The notes beneath the pieces are model-generated. The model was not told the origin of the DNA and ran no database searches. It saw only the letters and a list, made by a program, of their open reading frames with translations. From Purshia tridentata (lineage: Eukaryota; Streptophyta; Magnoliopsida; Rosales; Rosaceae): a DNA stretch of 64,000 nt. The position numbers and the translations under genes are program-made. The stretch covers positions 1 through 64,000 of the forward strand of contig QANT01001465.1 in assembly GCA_003254885.1 (NCBI GenBank). The letters run 5' to 3'. Shown here piece by piece: positions 33,372-45,440 of this stretch (its first letter is position 1; each line of letters begins with the position of its first letter).

Positions 33372-36270
33372 TTAATGCGGTAGCCTAATGTTAAGCCTCC
33401 TCAGCCATATTGAGTGAAGCACCATATGAAATACATCAAATGGCTCAGCTGGTCGGTTAAGCTCAAAATGCCTTCTCACTTGCATCACTCTATTCTGCAA
33501 TTTCAAGAATTTTGTATAGGAAACAGCTTTCAATATTGTCTTAATTTCCGGTATTCTCTTTGGTGGAATTTGTATTGTAAACTTGCTCCAATCAAGAACA
33601 TCAGCAAAGGGTAATGCATAGTACTCAGAAATGAGCACTGGCACGCACCCTGCATACATGGCCTCAACCACTCTAGGACTAGCAACTTCAGACCCACTTG
33701 GACACAAACAAAACTTGGTTTGTCCCATTATTTGGTGGTAATTCTGCCCCTTTGGAAGGTACTCATGGACTTGGATTTCATCATCTTTCTCCCTCCAATG
33801 CTCAAACAACAATTTTCTTATATCTCCATGAGCACCACCAGCAAAGAAGGCCAGGATAGGACGCTTATCAGGATGTCGGTCGAGGCGCGATGGACCAAGA
33901 GTGCCATCGGCTAAATTATATTCCGGTAAGGAGACATCTTTCCCAGGTCGGAATCCTTCCGAAATGTTAGCATTGCACAGTACTCTCATGAAATTCTTAT
34001 AGAACACATGGTCATCATCTATGATTTCTGGTGCCTGCAAAATCAAAGAAAGATAGGCCTATGAATTTAAAACACAACTTGTTATTCAAGCTAAGGTTCC
34101 AATATAGTATCACTACTGTTGGCTGAAAAAGCTTTTGAATACCAGACTTGGTAACAGAGGGTGGTTCATGAGTTTTAAAAGCATTTTTCGAATTAAAATG
34201 ATGTGAAAGTAAATAATGATTGGCAAGCAAGAAAAGCATACCCAATCATGACAAGAGAGCATAAAATGGTCAGCTCCATTGCTCCTATTCCAATAGGGGT
34301 ACTTTTCTGCTACCACATTGATGTAATCGGTGACAATACGAACCAATCGACTGTGAAAGGTGTAAGGGTTTGGCCGATCATAGAGGAAATCAGCAATCCT
34401 TTTCACACTTACAGGTACAAAGAATGAATGGGCCTCATCAAGAGTTTGGGCCAAAAATGGGCTTTTCCCACTACTGTCCAACTCATCTATGAAATGGCCC
34501 TCAATAGAGTAGATATACGACATAGGCCCATTATGGAAAATGGGTATTTCCCCTTCCTTGTAGGCCCATATCTTGAATCTTTTTACCATCTCTATGTGAC
34601 TCCTGCTCAACCCAAATAATCAAAATAGTTTTTTTTTTTTAGCCAAGCAAATAATCAAAATAGTTAATCTCAACTCTGAAATCAAGATGTAACTAACGTA
34701 AACGTTCGTAAAATGCTGAACAAATTATTAAAATATAAGCAACCAATATAAAAATCAATGCCACATCTGTGGATCAGGGTTACCTTGGATTTCGTATGGG
34801 GTTAAACTAACTTTTTGATTTCTATTGAAGAAATAGTTGACTTGGATTAAAAAAATAATTATATTCTTGACACAAATAATAAGATTGCTTACATAATAAA
34901 CATTGCGTTAAATTTAATTTCTATAGCTGATGCACAAAATGAGGAAGAGACAAAAAAGGTAAATTAATATTATAAATTCCAGTTGTCAATAAACTCAAAT
35001 TTAAAATTAGCATAATAAATGGAAGCAAATTGTGAAAGTATGAGTTCATGGCTGTACGTACACGCCAAAGATATACAACTAAAATTATTTCGTTGGTAGA
35101 CTGCTAGAATTATTGCAAGTATAAACCAGTGAAACAAACAAAAGACAAGTCAACAATTTGGACCGTTCCTAATAAGTAATAACTACAAAAAAAAAAGTAT
35201 TAAAAAAATTAGAATCCGAGAAGATACGTAGTTGGAAGGTTAAAGAAGATTGCTTTGGCTGAAAGAAAAGGACTGGCATAAAGTTATAAACAATTACGGA
35301 ATTATCCAAAAACAAATCTCCATTCATTATTCCAAAACTATTTTCATTCGTTATGCCATTAAATGCAAATCGAAGGATTATAAAAAGTTACTAGACACAT
35401 GTGTATAAATAATTAAATGAGCCAAAATTTTTAGAGTTAAAAAAAATATATATATATATATTGAAGAAGAAACTTAACTGATTCATTATGCCATTAAATG
35501 CAAATCGAAGGATTAAAATCTCCATTCATTATTCCAAAACTATTTTCATTCATTATGCCATTAAATGCAAATCGAAGGATTATAAAAAGTTACTAGACAT
35601 ATGTGTATAAATAATTAAATGAGCCAAAATTTTTAGAGTTAAAAAAAATATATATATATTGAAGAAGAAACTTAACTGATGAAATGCATAGGGATTTCTA
35701 TACACACTTCCTCTGGGGATGTAAATCTCTTGTCTATCAGATGTGTAATTCTTTGTAAGAATGGCTGTGCGAATGGCTGATCTTGCTCTGGCCAACTGTG
35801 CTTCAATCTTGCTTGTATTGCTCTTCTTCTGCTAAAAAATTATGGCACAAAAATGTAGAACCTAAGAAAAGAAAAAATCAAAACATAAAAAAAAAAAAAA
35901 AANAAAAAAAAAAAAACAACAACCCATAACCAAAACACAGAAAGAAGTCTGATGAGCAGAGCAGTGTAAAATTGCTTACTTTGACATGGTTTGCAACCAT
36001 GGAAGTAGAAGTAGAAGCAGAAGGAGGGTCATTGTGGTGAAAGATTGCCAGAGAATGAGAGGGTGCAGGTGAGACATATTGGGTGGTGTGGTTGCTTTGT
36101 AGCTGTGGAGGGCTAGATGGGATCTTAGAAGAAGAAGCAGCAGAAGATAAAGAAAAATTGATGAGACTGAAATGGTTTTGGTTGAAGGGAGAAAAGGAAA
36201 GGACTAGAAGGAGAAGAAGCAGAAAAGTAAGAGAGAGTAAATAGGGCGATCGGAATTCAAAGTTTGCCAT
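33372..36270 (-). CDS. GT47 exostosin-like glycosyltransferase (copy A of a tandem pair)
   Basis: Four exons in order (35980-36270, 35677-35828, 34242-34602 and 33372-34034) give 488 aa. Residues about 10-28 are a Leu-rich signal anchor, followed by a Ser/Pro-rich stem, as in a type II Golgi protein. The exostosin (GT47) domain includes [90 protein letters not shown] and [13 protein letters not shown]. It resembles the plant group called 'probable glycosyltransferase At5g03795', whose donors and acceptors are mostly unproven; cell-wall polysaccharide work is inferred. Copy B at 40291-43027 has the same exon pattern, the same lengths for exon 2 (152 nt) and nearly the same sequence. Intron 1 holds the N-containing homopolymer and intron 2 a local duplication. 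Confidence 0.92.
35319..35676. repeat. Local tandem duplication inside GT47-A intron 2
   Basis: A unit of about 160 bp beginning tccattcattattcc is found at 35319 and again at 35521, offset about 200 bp. It runs through an AT microsatellite to gaagaagaaacttaactgat. The second copy ends at the real splice donor of exon 2 (minus strand, donor GTTAAG at 35671-35676). The first copy carries the same donor sequence at 35473-35478. A shorter third piece (cattatgccattaaatgc) lies between them. Confidence 0.85.
35881..35917. repeat. Poly-A/T homopolymer with an ambiguous base
   Basis: A run of about 30 A contains the only N of the window, at 35903. It lies in GT47-A intron 1, so it does not affect the protein. 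It marks a place of uncertain assembly length. Confidence 0.9.
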
Positions 36271-36950
36271 TTCCAGCAGTTTTAATGTAACGTCTGGTTC
36301 ACCAAATGTAAATTACAGCTAACCTCTCTACCTCTCTCTCTTTTTCATTTTTTTTTGGTTCGAAAGTTTACTTCATAGAAGCCCATGAGGCAAAGCAGAC
36401 AGAGCCCGGGTCTAAGAGGAAACCAAGTAAACCACTATCTCTTCTAGCCATTTGCACCCACTCTTATGCTGCCACGTCATAAATTGGGCCCGGGAATATA
36501 GGCCCAATGGAAGCTACCAAGGTATCAGGGCAACTGGATTTATATAGAGCGTGCGCACAGGGTTGTTTGTCTTTTCAAGTGTTTCTTCCTCTCCAAAAGA
36601 TAGACAGCAGTCTTGTTTCTTATAGTGGTCTCATGATAAGTGGAGGAGAGTGACGCAAGACAGCTTGCCGAAGAATTCATGCAACAACTTAAAAATTTCA
36701 AGAAACACAAGAAAGGCAAATCTAGGAAGAATTTGGAAAATTTGGACAAAATTATAGAGCATAACAAGCAATACAAATAGAAGATACCGAAAGGTCCGAA
36801 ACACAGATTGATTTCTAAACTCTCAAATTTTAGTAATAATAATCAACCACCATACCATCCAAAGGTTACAAGAACCCATATCTACAGGGCTCAGAAAACT
36901 CAGGAACAAGAACACTAATCAAAATAAAATTTAAAACATAAATTGAAATC
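36271..36950. other. GT47-A promoter side and intergenic, with a first copy of a short direct repeat
   Basis: This contains the upstream region of the minus-strand GT47-A gene. The block gctaccaaggtatcagggca near 36512 recurs near 37208. On the plus strand 36645-36780 an open stretch of about 43 codons is Lys/Gln-rich and matches nothing I recognise. Confidence 0.4.
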
Positions 36951-37466
<516 letters not shown>

Positions 37467-39587
37467 ATGAGGAGCATGATTAAAGGAGGGTTGTGGAGGA
37501 ACACGGAGGATGAGACCTTGCAAGCAGCGGTCATGAAATATGGCCAAAACCAGTGGGATCGAATCTCGTCCCTTTTGGTTCACAAAGCACTCGCTAAGTG
37601 TAAAGATCGGTGGTACAAGTGGCTTCACCCCTCGATCAAAAAGACAGAGCAGAGTAGAGAAGAGGATGAGAAACTTGTCCATCTTGCTAAGCTCATGCCT
37701 ACACAGTGGACAACAATTGCCCCAATTGTTGGTCCTACTCCATCCCAATGCCTTGAGCGCTATGAGAAACTCCTCCATGCAGGTGATGACCCACGCAAAT
37801 TGTTTGACCCCAATCCTGAGTCAATCCCTGCTCGCCCAGATCCTGTAGATATGGATGAAGATGAGAAGGAGATGCTTTCCGAGGCACGAGCTCGGTTAGC
37901 CAACACCAGGGGTAAGAAGGCTAAAAGGAAAACCAGGGAGAAGCAGCTTGAAGAGGCCAGGAGGCTTGCTTATCTACAGAAAAGGAGAGAATTGAAGGCT
38001 GCTGGCATTGATACTAGGCAGCGTAAGAGGAAAAGGGAGGGCATAGACTACAATGCAGAAATTCCCCTTGAGAAGAAGCCTCCTCCCGGCTTTTATGATG
38101 TTGCTGATGAAGAAAGACCAGTGGAGCAGCCCAAGTTTCCGACAACCATTGAGAAGCTTGAAGGGAAGAGAAGGATTGGTGTGGAAGCACAATTAAGAAA
38201 CAAGTTGAATGATCCAGAAACAGTTAGGAAGAGATCAAAACTGATGCTTCCTGCACCTCAGATTTCGGACCATGAATTCAAGGAGATTGCAAAGATGGGC
38301 TATGCTTGTGATCTTGCAGGGAGTGGTGCAACTCGAGCCTTTGTTGCAAATTATGCCCAGACACCACTACGAACGCCTCAAACAAGTACCCCTGCTGGTA
38401 AGGCTGATGCTATCATGATGGAAGCAGAAAAATTGGCCCGGTTGAGAGAGTCCCAGAAGCCATTATTAGGGGGAGAGAATCCTAGAATTGGCATGACGCC
38501 ATCAAGGGATTCTCTTGTCATTAGGCATGAGCTCCATATATATCAAGAAATCGATATACATGATAGTGCAAAATTGGAGCAACGAAGATTAAGAAAAAAC
38601 TTACATTTGGGCTTAAGCAATTTACCACAGCCCAAGAATGAGTACCAGATAGTCATGCAACCAGTTCCAGAAGATAATGAAGAACCTGAGAAGAAAATTG
38701 AAGAAGACATGTCTGATAGGATAGTTAGAGAAAGGGTTGAGGAAGAAGCACGGTAGCAGGCATTACTTAGGAAGAGATCAAAAGTAGTGCAGAGGGAGTT
38801 CCCCAGACCTCCTGCTGCTTCATTGGATTTGATTAGAAATTCTTTGATGATGAAAGCAGATGAAGGTAAGAGTTCAATTGAGCAGGCTGATGAAATGATT
38901 AGAAAGGAACTTCTCAGCTTACTAGAGCATGATAATACAAAGTATCCACTTAATGAGAAAGTAAACAAATGAAAGCGCACTGCAAATGGACCTACTGCTA
39001 TTGTCCTTGTGATTGAAGACTTTGAAGAGGATGAACTCAATGATGCTGATTCATTGACAAAGGAAGAGGCTCAGTATCTTGTTGTTGCAATGGGGCATGA
39101 AAATGAATCCGTTGATGAATTTTTTGAAGCACACAAAACTTGCCTAAACGATCTCATGTACTTCCCTACCCGTAATGCTTATGGTCTATCAAGCGTTGCT
39201 GGAAATATGGAGAAACTTGCTGCTTTGCAGAATGAATTTGAGAATGTGAAGAAGAAGGTGGATGATGATATTCACAAGGCATCAAGCATTGAGAATAAGA
39301 TTAAAGTCCGCACATATGGTTATGAGATGCGGGATAAAGATGCTCTTTGGCCAAAAATTGAGGAAACTTTTAAGCAGATGGACACTACTGCAACAGAACT
39401 TGAGTGCCTCCAAGCTTTACAAAAGCAAGAACAGTTTGCCGCATCTCACCGGATAAATGATATCTGGGAGGAAGTTCAGAAACAAAAGGAGCTCGAGCGA
39501 ACTTTAGAAAAGCGGTATGGGGATCTTGTAGTGGAGTTGGAAAGGGTACAGCACCTTATAGATGAAGTTCTGAAAAAAATCATGTAA
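37467..39587 (+). pseudogene. CDC5: Intronless, decayed copy of the CDC5 splicing-factor gene (probable retrocopy)
   Basis: The reading frame starts MRSMIKGGLWRNTEDE and follows plant CDC5 (CDC5L, the MYB-domain core of the PRP19/MAC spliceosome complex). It has two MYB repeats (about residues 5-105), the basic KKAKRKTREKQLEEARRL helix, the TPSRD region and the C-terminal coiled coil up to VEEL-type HLIDE. Normal plant CDC5 is about 1000 aa. Here 707 codons remain and the last roughly 200 residues are missing. In-frame stops are at 38754-38756 and 38970-38972; the final stop ends at 39587. Compared with CDC5 from memory, at least four internal blocks are absent, all in frame, including the segment after RKLF, the KQDIAKNKIAQ block and the repeated TPKG/TPSATP block. 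No intron remains. The longest unbroken product would be 429 aa. A retrocopy with slow decay is the best reading; recent loss of a functional duplicate is the alternative. Confidence 0.85.
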
Positions 39588-40290
39588 AACCCTGAATGGG
39601 AAGTAGTGTTCACGGTATGAGACTTTGTATAAAAAATCATTCTCTATATAGAAAAGATTGCTACAAACTTATAAAACTAATGTTGCAGATGAGTGCGCCA
39701 CAGTGAGTTTAATTGTAAGAATTATATGGACCTAAACATTGTTCTATCTGGAGTCAAACAACTCACTAATACTTGAGAAGCTAGTAATAGGATTGTTATG
39801 AGAACACCATCAGTAAGAGTCCACTTAAGTCAGATTTCCTAATCTGCATCGGACTAGGATTGCTTAGATAAATAGATATTGTGTACTCTATGTGAGGTAC
39901 TGATTAAGCAAGTTTTTAAGAGTCATATGAGATTGGAATTCTAGAGTCCTTTATGGGAGGAACTAGGATTCTATGAGTACTCTATATAAGCACAGGTCCC
40001 TAATCACACAGAAAATTGAACTATATAGCTCTGCCCCATTAGTGAGAGAGTTCATTCATTGCTGTGCTGGTTAGAAGACTTGAGCATCTTGACTAGAGGT
40101 ATTCTACTGCTAGTAGTATGTCTTCATCAGGTTAGCAGTTAATAGTTTTCGATTATATGCTTATCACTAGAGTCATGTCGAGTTATACTTGTATCTGTTG
40201 ATTTGTGTATACTGCAAAATTTATGTTTCAGTTCTTACATTAATCTCCTGCATTAAAAATAATGATGAAACCTTACAGGATGCAAAGTCT
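39588..40290. other. Flank of the CDC5 copy with an LTR-like segment
   Basis: No coding sequence is seen. Positions about 39794-40239 look like a lone LTR (listed separately). The last few tens of bases are probably the 3' UTR of GT47-B. Confidence 0.4.
39794..40239 (+). mobile_element. Possible solo LTR fossil (LTR retrotransposon, family not assigned)
   Basis: A segment of about 445 bp begins with TG and ends with CA. Near its middle is a TATA box in the word ctctatataagcac, followed about 60 bp later by the kind of T/C-rich sequence where LTR transcripts start. The word ctctatataagca is shared with the flank of the CDC5 copy. No second LTR, primer site or gag/pol is present, and no clear target duplication was seen. 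If real it is an old, broken remnant. Confidence 0.35.
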
Positions 40291-43027
40291 TTAAAATTTA
40301 TCTGGTAATTGAATGTTGAGTCTTCTAAGCCACACTGAGTGAAGTACCATGTGAAATACATCAAATGGCTTAGCTGGTCGGTTGAGCTCAAAATGCCTTC
40401 TCACTTGCATCACCCTCTTCTGCAATTTCAAGTACTTTGAGTATGAGACAGCCTTCAATATTGTCTTAATTTCCGGTATTTTCTTGGGTGGTATTTGTAT
40501 TGAAAACTTGCTCCAGTCAAGAACATCATCAAAGGGTACTGCATAGTAATCGGAAATTAGCACTGGGACACACCCTGCATACATTGCCTCCACTAGTCTA
40601 GGACTTGCCACTTCAGACCCACTTGGGCACAAGCAAAACTTGGTTTGCCCCATTAATTTGTGGTAGTTTAGCTTCTCAGGAAGTTTCTCATAAACTCGAA
40701 CTTCATCATCTTTTTCCTTCCAATGCTCAAACAAAATGCTCCTTATGTCACCATGGGCTGCACCAGCAAAGAAGGCAAGGACCGGACGCTTATTAGGGGG
40801 TTCGCCGAAACGGGGAGGACCAAGATCAAAGGCTTTTAAGTTGTATTCTGGCAATGAGACGTCTCTCTTGGGCTTGAATCCTTCAGAGGTGTTTGCATTG
40901 CATAACACCTTTATGAAATTCTTGTAGAGCTTGGGATCATCACGTGTGATAATTGGTGCCTGAAAATTCAAATAGATGATAGGTTATGAACATATGAATA
41001 GTTTGACATTTGATACAAATCTTGACTCCAAAATTTGAACATCTCAAAACCATGTTTGTAGTTGTGATGACCACTAGAATTTCCATTTTGGCATACATTT
41101 CTACACTTTTAAGTCTCTAATTAGATGCATTTCTTTTTATTTTTTATATTTTGGGTTAGTAGGAAGATGTCATTGATAAATTAACCAACCATGTTATCTT
41201 AAATTACATGATATATTTTTAGACCAAATGGGCAGTCAAGATGGAAAATCATAAACGGAGTGAGTGTCTGTTTGTGACTGACAATCAAATGTTATGTTCA
41301 TGACATGTAAGATTTTGTGGCAATAGAACATTAATCTCAATTTAACAATAAAATTATTTACAATTGAGAATGAATAAATATAAGCGTACTTACCCAATCA
41401 TGACATGAGACCATAAAATGGTCTGCTCCACTGCTCCTATTCCAATAGGGGTATTTATCAGATACAACATAAACATAGTCAGTGAAGATTCGGTCCAGTC
41501 GATGGAAAAAGGTCTCGTGGTGAGGTCTGAATTGGTAGTCAGTAATCTTGGACACACTCAATGGGAGGAAGAATGCATGGGCTTCATCTGGATGTTGGGC
41601 CATAAATGGGCTTGGCCCACTTTCCATCTCAAAAATAAACTGCCCTTCTATGGAGTAAATGTATGTTGTGGGCCCATTATGGACCATTGGTAACTCTCCT
41701 TCCCTATAGGCCCATATCTTGAACCTTTTAACCATCTCTATATGACTCCTAATACCCAAAAGAACATAATCAAATTAAACAAAGGGTTTTTTTTTTTCCA
41801 AAAAAAATCTAAAATCAGAACCAAATTTAAAATTGAAATTAAACAATCATAACCACTCAATTTTTGTAAAGGCATATGGCAAAAATAAAAAATATATATA
41901 TACAATATACAATTCCTTTACACCCAATCAAACAAAATTATTAAAAATTTCTTATGTTAACTCAAATGGGTAAGATGAAAACATAAAGATAATTGAACTC
42001 AAATGGAAAGAAAAGATACCACCGTTGAGTACCATATCTTTTTTTTTAAGATATGGACAAAACTAGAAACGAAGTACCCCCAAAAACGTAGCCCACAAGC
42101 CCATGTAATACAATATACTTCTAATGCCACTTGTTGGTAAGAATGTGGACCGCTTGCTTTTCTTTGGAAGCCTAACAATTAAAAACACTGGAATTTTCCC
42201 AAAAACTTGAATGCCGTATATTCAAAATAGCATTAATTGTTTGATTAGCAAAACCAATTGGGGTAATTACTTGTGCACTGATTACTGGCAAGTGAACGAA
42301 GATTTAAAGGAGCTCCCAATTTTCAATGCAAGATGGGGATTCAAAATTATTACCAAAGAAAGAAACAAAACCCACTATTTAGAATTGAAAATGAAAAATA
42401 AAATAAAAAAGAACTTAACTGATGAAACGCATGGGGATTTCTGTAGACACTTCCTCTGGGGATATAGATCTCCTTCCTGTCAGAGGTGTAATTCTTTGTA
42501 AGAATAGCTTTGCGAATGATGCCTCTTGCTCTGCCCAACTCTTCTTCAATCCGTTGTGTTTTGCTCTTGTTCTGGACAATGTAAATAAAATTTGAGTTAC
42601 CCAAATGAGTGAAAAACAGGGGAAGCTAGAAAGACGAAACAAATTAAAACCCACAATCTCAAAAATGAAACAATATTGATTTCAAGGAATGTATATATAC
42701 TTTGATGGTGTGAGTGAGTAGTTGAGGCGCAGTGGGAATTGAGGAATGGGCATGTGGGTGAAAGTGAAGCTCCACCGCTGATGGGGAAGGTGCTGGTGAG
42801 ACATGCAAGGAGGGTTTGTGTTTGTAATTGTGGGTGGTTTGTTGTTGTTGTTGGTGGGTAGATGATGATGTGGAGGTGTTGGTGATGGTGGGAGAAGAGA
42901 AAGAGAAATTGAGAGAGATGAGATGGTTTTGGTTTAAGGGAGAGAAGCAGAGGACTAAAACCAAGAGGAGGAAAAGTGTTAGAGACAGCAAAACTGGAGA
43001 ACGCAAATCTAACAAGGTTGCTCCCAT
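40291..43027 (-). CDS. GT47 exostosin-like glycosyltransferase (copy B of a tandem pair)
   Basis: Four exons in order (42701-43027, 42420-42571, 41394-41748 and 40291-40959) give 500 aa. A Leu/Val-rich signal anchor (about residues 11-29) is followed by a Thr/Gln/His/Pro-rich stem of about 80 residues and the exostosin domain. Shared blocks with copy A include [67 protein letters not shown] and [19 protein letters not shown]. Exon boundaries and phases are the same, so the two genes arose by tandem duplication. The stems have diverged most. Enzyme activity is likely in the Golgi lumen on cell-wall glycans, but the substrate is not known. All four exons are open, and this copy looks intact. 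Confidence 0.92.
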
Positions 43028-43429
43028 GGCTGCCTGACAGGCACTACAGCCTTTTGCATATTATAGATTTTCTTTGTTTGTTTGGTGCACCGTACACTGC
43101 AGCTACGGATTGTGTAAATGTGTGAACGTGTGAATGTGTGAATGGTACAAACATACAAACAAAACCAAGTACGTGCCTCGGCCACTGCATAATTTTATTT
43201 TATCCTTAAAATAAAATAAAAGAATTAAAAATATATACGTATTTTTATTTGTTGGGATTCGGCCCTTCATGGTACAAATAAAAAAGAAATTAGAACCATC
43301 GAGTAATATGGTTTCTTAGTAGTTGTTCTTCAATCGTATTAAAATTGTGAAGACCATCTTAATTGGTCTTATATATCAGATACTCACCTATATCTGTATA
43401 GGTTGTATATGGTTACAGAAATTTGAGAT

Positions 43430-43706
43430 AATCCAATTAACAATACTCAAAATTTTTCAGGAAATGTTTATTTATGGGGCATTTTATCTTTTGCAGTCAT
43501 TTTTTGGAAAGTAAAATCTTTTCTGATATGAGAGATAATTTATACCATTAAAATAGAGAGAGAAAGTACACAATTAGTGAATTGAAATCGATTGGCTAAA
43601 TAATAATACTCAAACTTTTTAAGGGATGTTTGCTTATTGCTCTTTAATTTGTATCTTTTACAATTACTTTTGGGAAAGTAAAATCTTTTACTATATGAAA
43701 GATAGG
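43430..43706. repeat. Diverged tandem duplication (about 110 bp units)
   Basis: Two copies (about 43430-43539 and 43598-43706) share aatactcaaa near the start and ggaaagtaaaatctttt near the end, with many substitutions between. Confidence 0.6.
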
Positions 43707-44120
43707 TGATAGAATATTGCACTAGGTAGTATATATTATATACAATATATCCCTGTATAAATAAGTTCCTGCTCACCCATTCTTCCTCTCTCATTAGTAT
43801 GCAATGCCTCTTCCTCCCGCTCTCTGATCGCTGCGTTGCTTCCTCCTCACGTAACAACCCAACAACACACTGCTTGTAGTTTAATTTTTCTTATGAAGAA
43901 AATTCTTGTATAACATATTAACCCCAACAGTTTGATTTTTCATTTTTGTCTCAGACTTTTAAAAGTCTCGGAGTTGTACCTGTGGGTGAAGATAAACGTA
44001 AGGTAGTCTTTTGACCTCTTTTCAAATCGATCTTTTTCTATGGCTCTCATTTGTTTTAGATAGTTCGTTTACTAAATTGATATGAGTTTTTTTTCTATGA
44101 CGTGGGCCTTTTTGTATTAT

Positions 44121-44545
44121 AGTACTGGTTTTTCTTGTTATTGGTTCTAATTGTTATAGCATATAACTATATATTGATTACTGAAATCCTGTTGATTAAT
44201 CTTTTTATTTTCGTTTCTAAATGCTAATTTTTCATTAAAAGAAAGTAGATATAAGGCTTGTCTTATCTAACATAGTGAACCATCTTTATGGTAGATGTGA
44301 GATTCATATGTATTGGATCTCCTTATATGGGTTCTACCAATATTAGAGAGATGTTTTTTTTGTTCGATCACTAGGTGGTCAGAATAGATAGATAGTACAA
44401 ATTAATAACACTACTCTTGCATATACTATAGTACTGCCTTTTCTAGCTAGTTGTTGATTCTTTTTGGTCTAGTATATATATTATTGATCTTGAATTAATG
44501 TTGATTAAGCCTTCGTTTCGATTACTAAATGCTGATTTTTGATCT
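44121..44545. repeat. Diverged duplication in the ankyrin-gene leader
   Basis: Copies at about 44121-44235 and 44430-44545 share the order 'tactg-tttttct', 'tatatattgatt', 'gttgatta', 'ttcgtttc' and 'taaatgctgattttt'. The second copy ends at the probable acceptor just before the ankyrin start codon. Confidence 0.55.
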
Positions 44546-44552
44546 AGATCGA

Positions 44553-45227
44553 ATGGATGAAAGATTGGATAAGGCTTGTCGTGCTGGAGATATCCAAGTC
44601 TTGGAGCAATTGCTGGTAGAAAATCCTAGGCTACTCGATTCTAATTTCATCGAAGCTTTAGAGCTTGCTTCATGTTTTGGACATGTCAACTTTATCAACT
44701 ATGTTGTAAGTTTGAAACCCGATATTGCCCAAAAAATGGAGAATGAGTTAGGGTTTAGCTCTATACATATTATATCTATACACGGAGTTTGGGAGTGTGT
44801 AGGGGAGATGCTGCACCAATTTGGCCCAACACTTGCCCGGCGTAAAGATGTAAACGGCTGGACTCCGCTACATTACGCTGCAACCGGAGGAAAACTTGAT
44901 GTATTAAGAGAAATTATTTTGGCTTGTCCACAAAGTCTGGAGGATGTGACCAAAGAAGGAGACAGTGCTTTAGGCCTTGCTGTTAAATTCTGCAAATATG
45001 AAGCAGTTAAATTGTTGGAGGCCCAGGCCCATTCATCTCATTGTAGTCATAACCATACTGCTGCTACGGCATCACAAATAGAGGCCCAGGCCCAGGCCCA
45101 GGCCACCGATGGCATGGCACCACAAATAGAGGCCCCTCGTCGTGGTGGATGGCGGTTTAGATGGCCTTGGAGTTGGTGTGGAGCCTCTAAAGCTTATGCA
45201 TATCACCGGATTCATCATCAGTTTTAG
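44553..45227 (+). CDS. Short ankyrin-repeat protein, BDA1/ACD6-like but without membrane domain
   Basis: The single open exon gives 224 aa from MDERLDKACRAGD. Three to four ankyrin repeats cover about residues 5-155, the clearest being NGWTPLHYAATGGKLDVLREIILACPQ followed by EGDSALGLAVKFCKYEAVKLL. This arrangement is that of plant BDA1/ACD6/ITN1 ankyrin proteins, which are usually longer and end in a four-span PGG domain. Here the PGG domain is replaced by a Gln/Ala-rich tract built from a GGCCCA minisatellite and a Trp/Arg-rich end. The related proteins act in defence and stress signalling at membranes; whether this short one does is unknown. It may be a truncated paralogue or a gene with further exons that I cannot see downstream. 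Confidence 0.7.
   Translation: MDERLDKACRAGDIQVLEQLLVENPRLLDSNFIEALELASCFGHVNFINYVVSLKPDIAQKMENELGFSSIHIISIHGVWECVGEMLHQFGPTLARRKDVNGWTPLHYAATGGKLDVLREIILACPQSLEDVTKEGDSALGLAVKFCKYEAVKLLEAQAHSSHCSHNHTAATASQIEAQAQAQATDGMAPQIEAPRRGGWRFRWPWSWCGASKAYAYHRIHHQF
45020..45135 (+). repeat. GGCCCA minisatellite within the ankyrin coding sequence
   Basis: The word gaggcccaggcc appears twice, the second time extended to several GGCCCA units that encode repeated Gln-Ala. A longer unit containing acaaatagaggccc is also duplicated. The repeat stays in frame. Confidence 0.75.
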
Positions 45228-45440
45228 AACAATAGTTATTGACATGCTGCTAAACTAGTTATAGGACTAGGACAGATGGTGCATTCATGTACTAATGGAT
45301 TTTTAATTTCAAGTCCCCTAAACTATATGTTTTAATGTTTATCTTAATTGTTGGGTTACTTGCCTAAAAAAGAAAAAAGAAAAAAAGGAAAATAAAACTC
45401 GAACAAAGTCAAAAGAATGTAGAGTTGAGGCAGCTGGATA

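Larger units (their letters stand above)
43028..44552. other. Intergenic: GT47-B promoter and leader region of the ankyrin gene
   Basis: This includes the GT47-B promoter, a short GTGTGAATGT-type repeat at about 43115-43145, a diverged tandem duplication at 43430-43706, and another pair at 44121-44235 and 44430-44545. A CT-rich possible transcription start lies at about 43780-43860. An intron in the leader is likely, since gatctag immediately precedes the coding start at 44553. Confidence 0.45.

Noticed and set aside
36645-36780. Plus-strand Lys/Gln-rich stretch of about 43 codons near GT47-A
   Set aside because: No start codon at its beginning, no recognisable family and no splice partner; left unannotated.
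38543-39040. Minus-strand ORF of 165 codons opposite the CDC5 copy
   Set aside because: Antisense shadow of the CDC5 frame, low-complexity Ser-rich.
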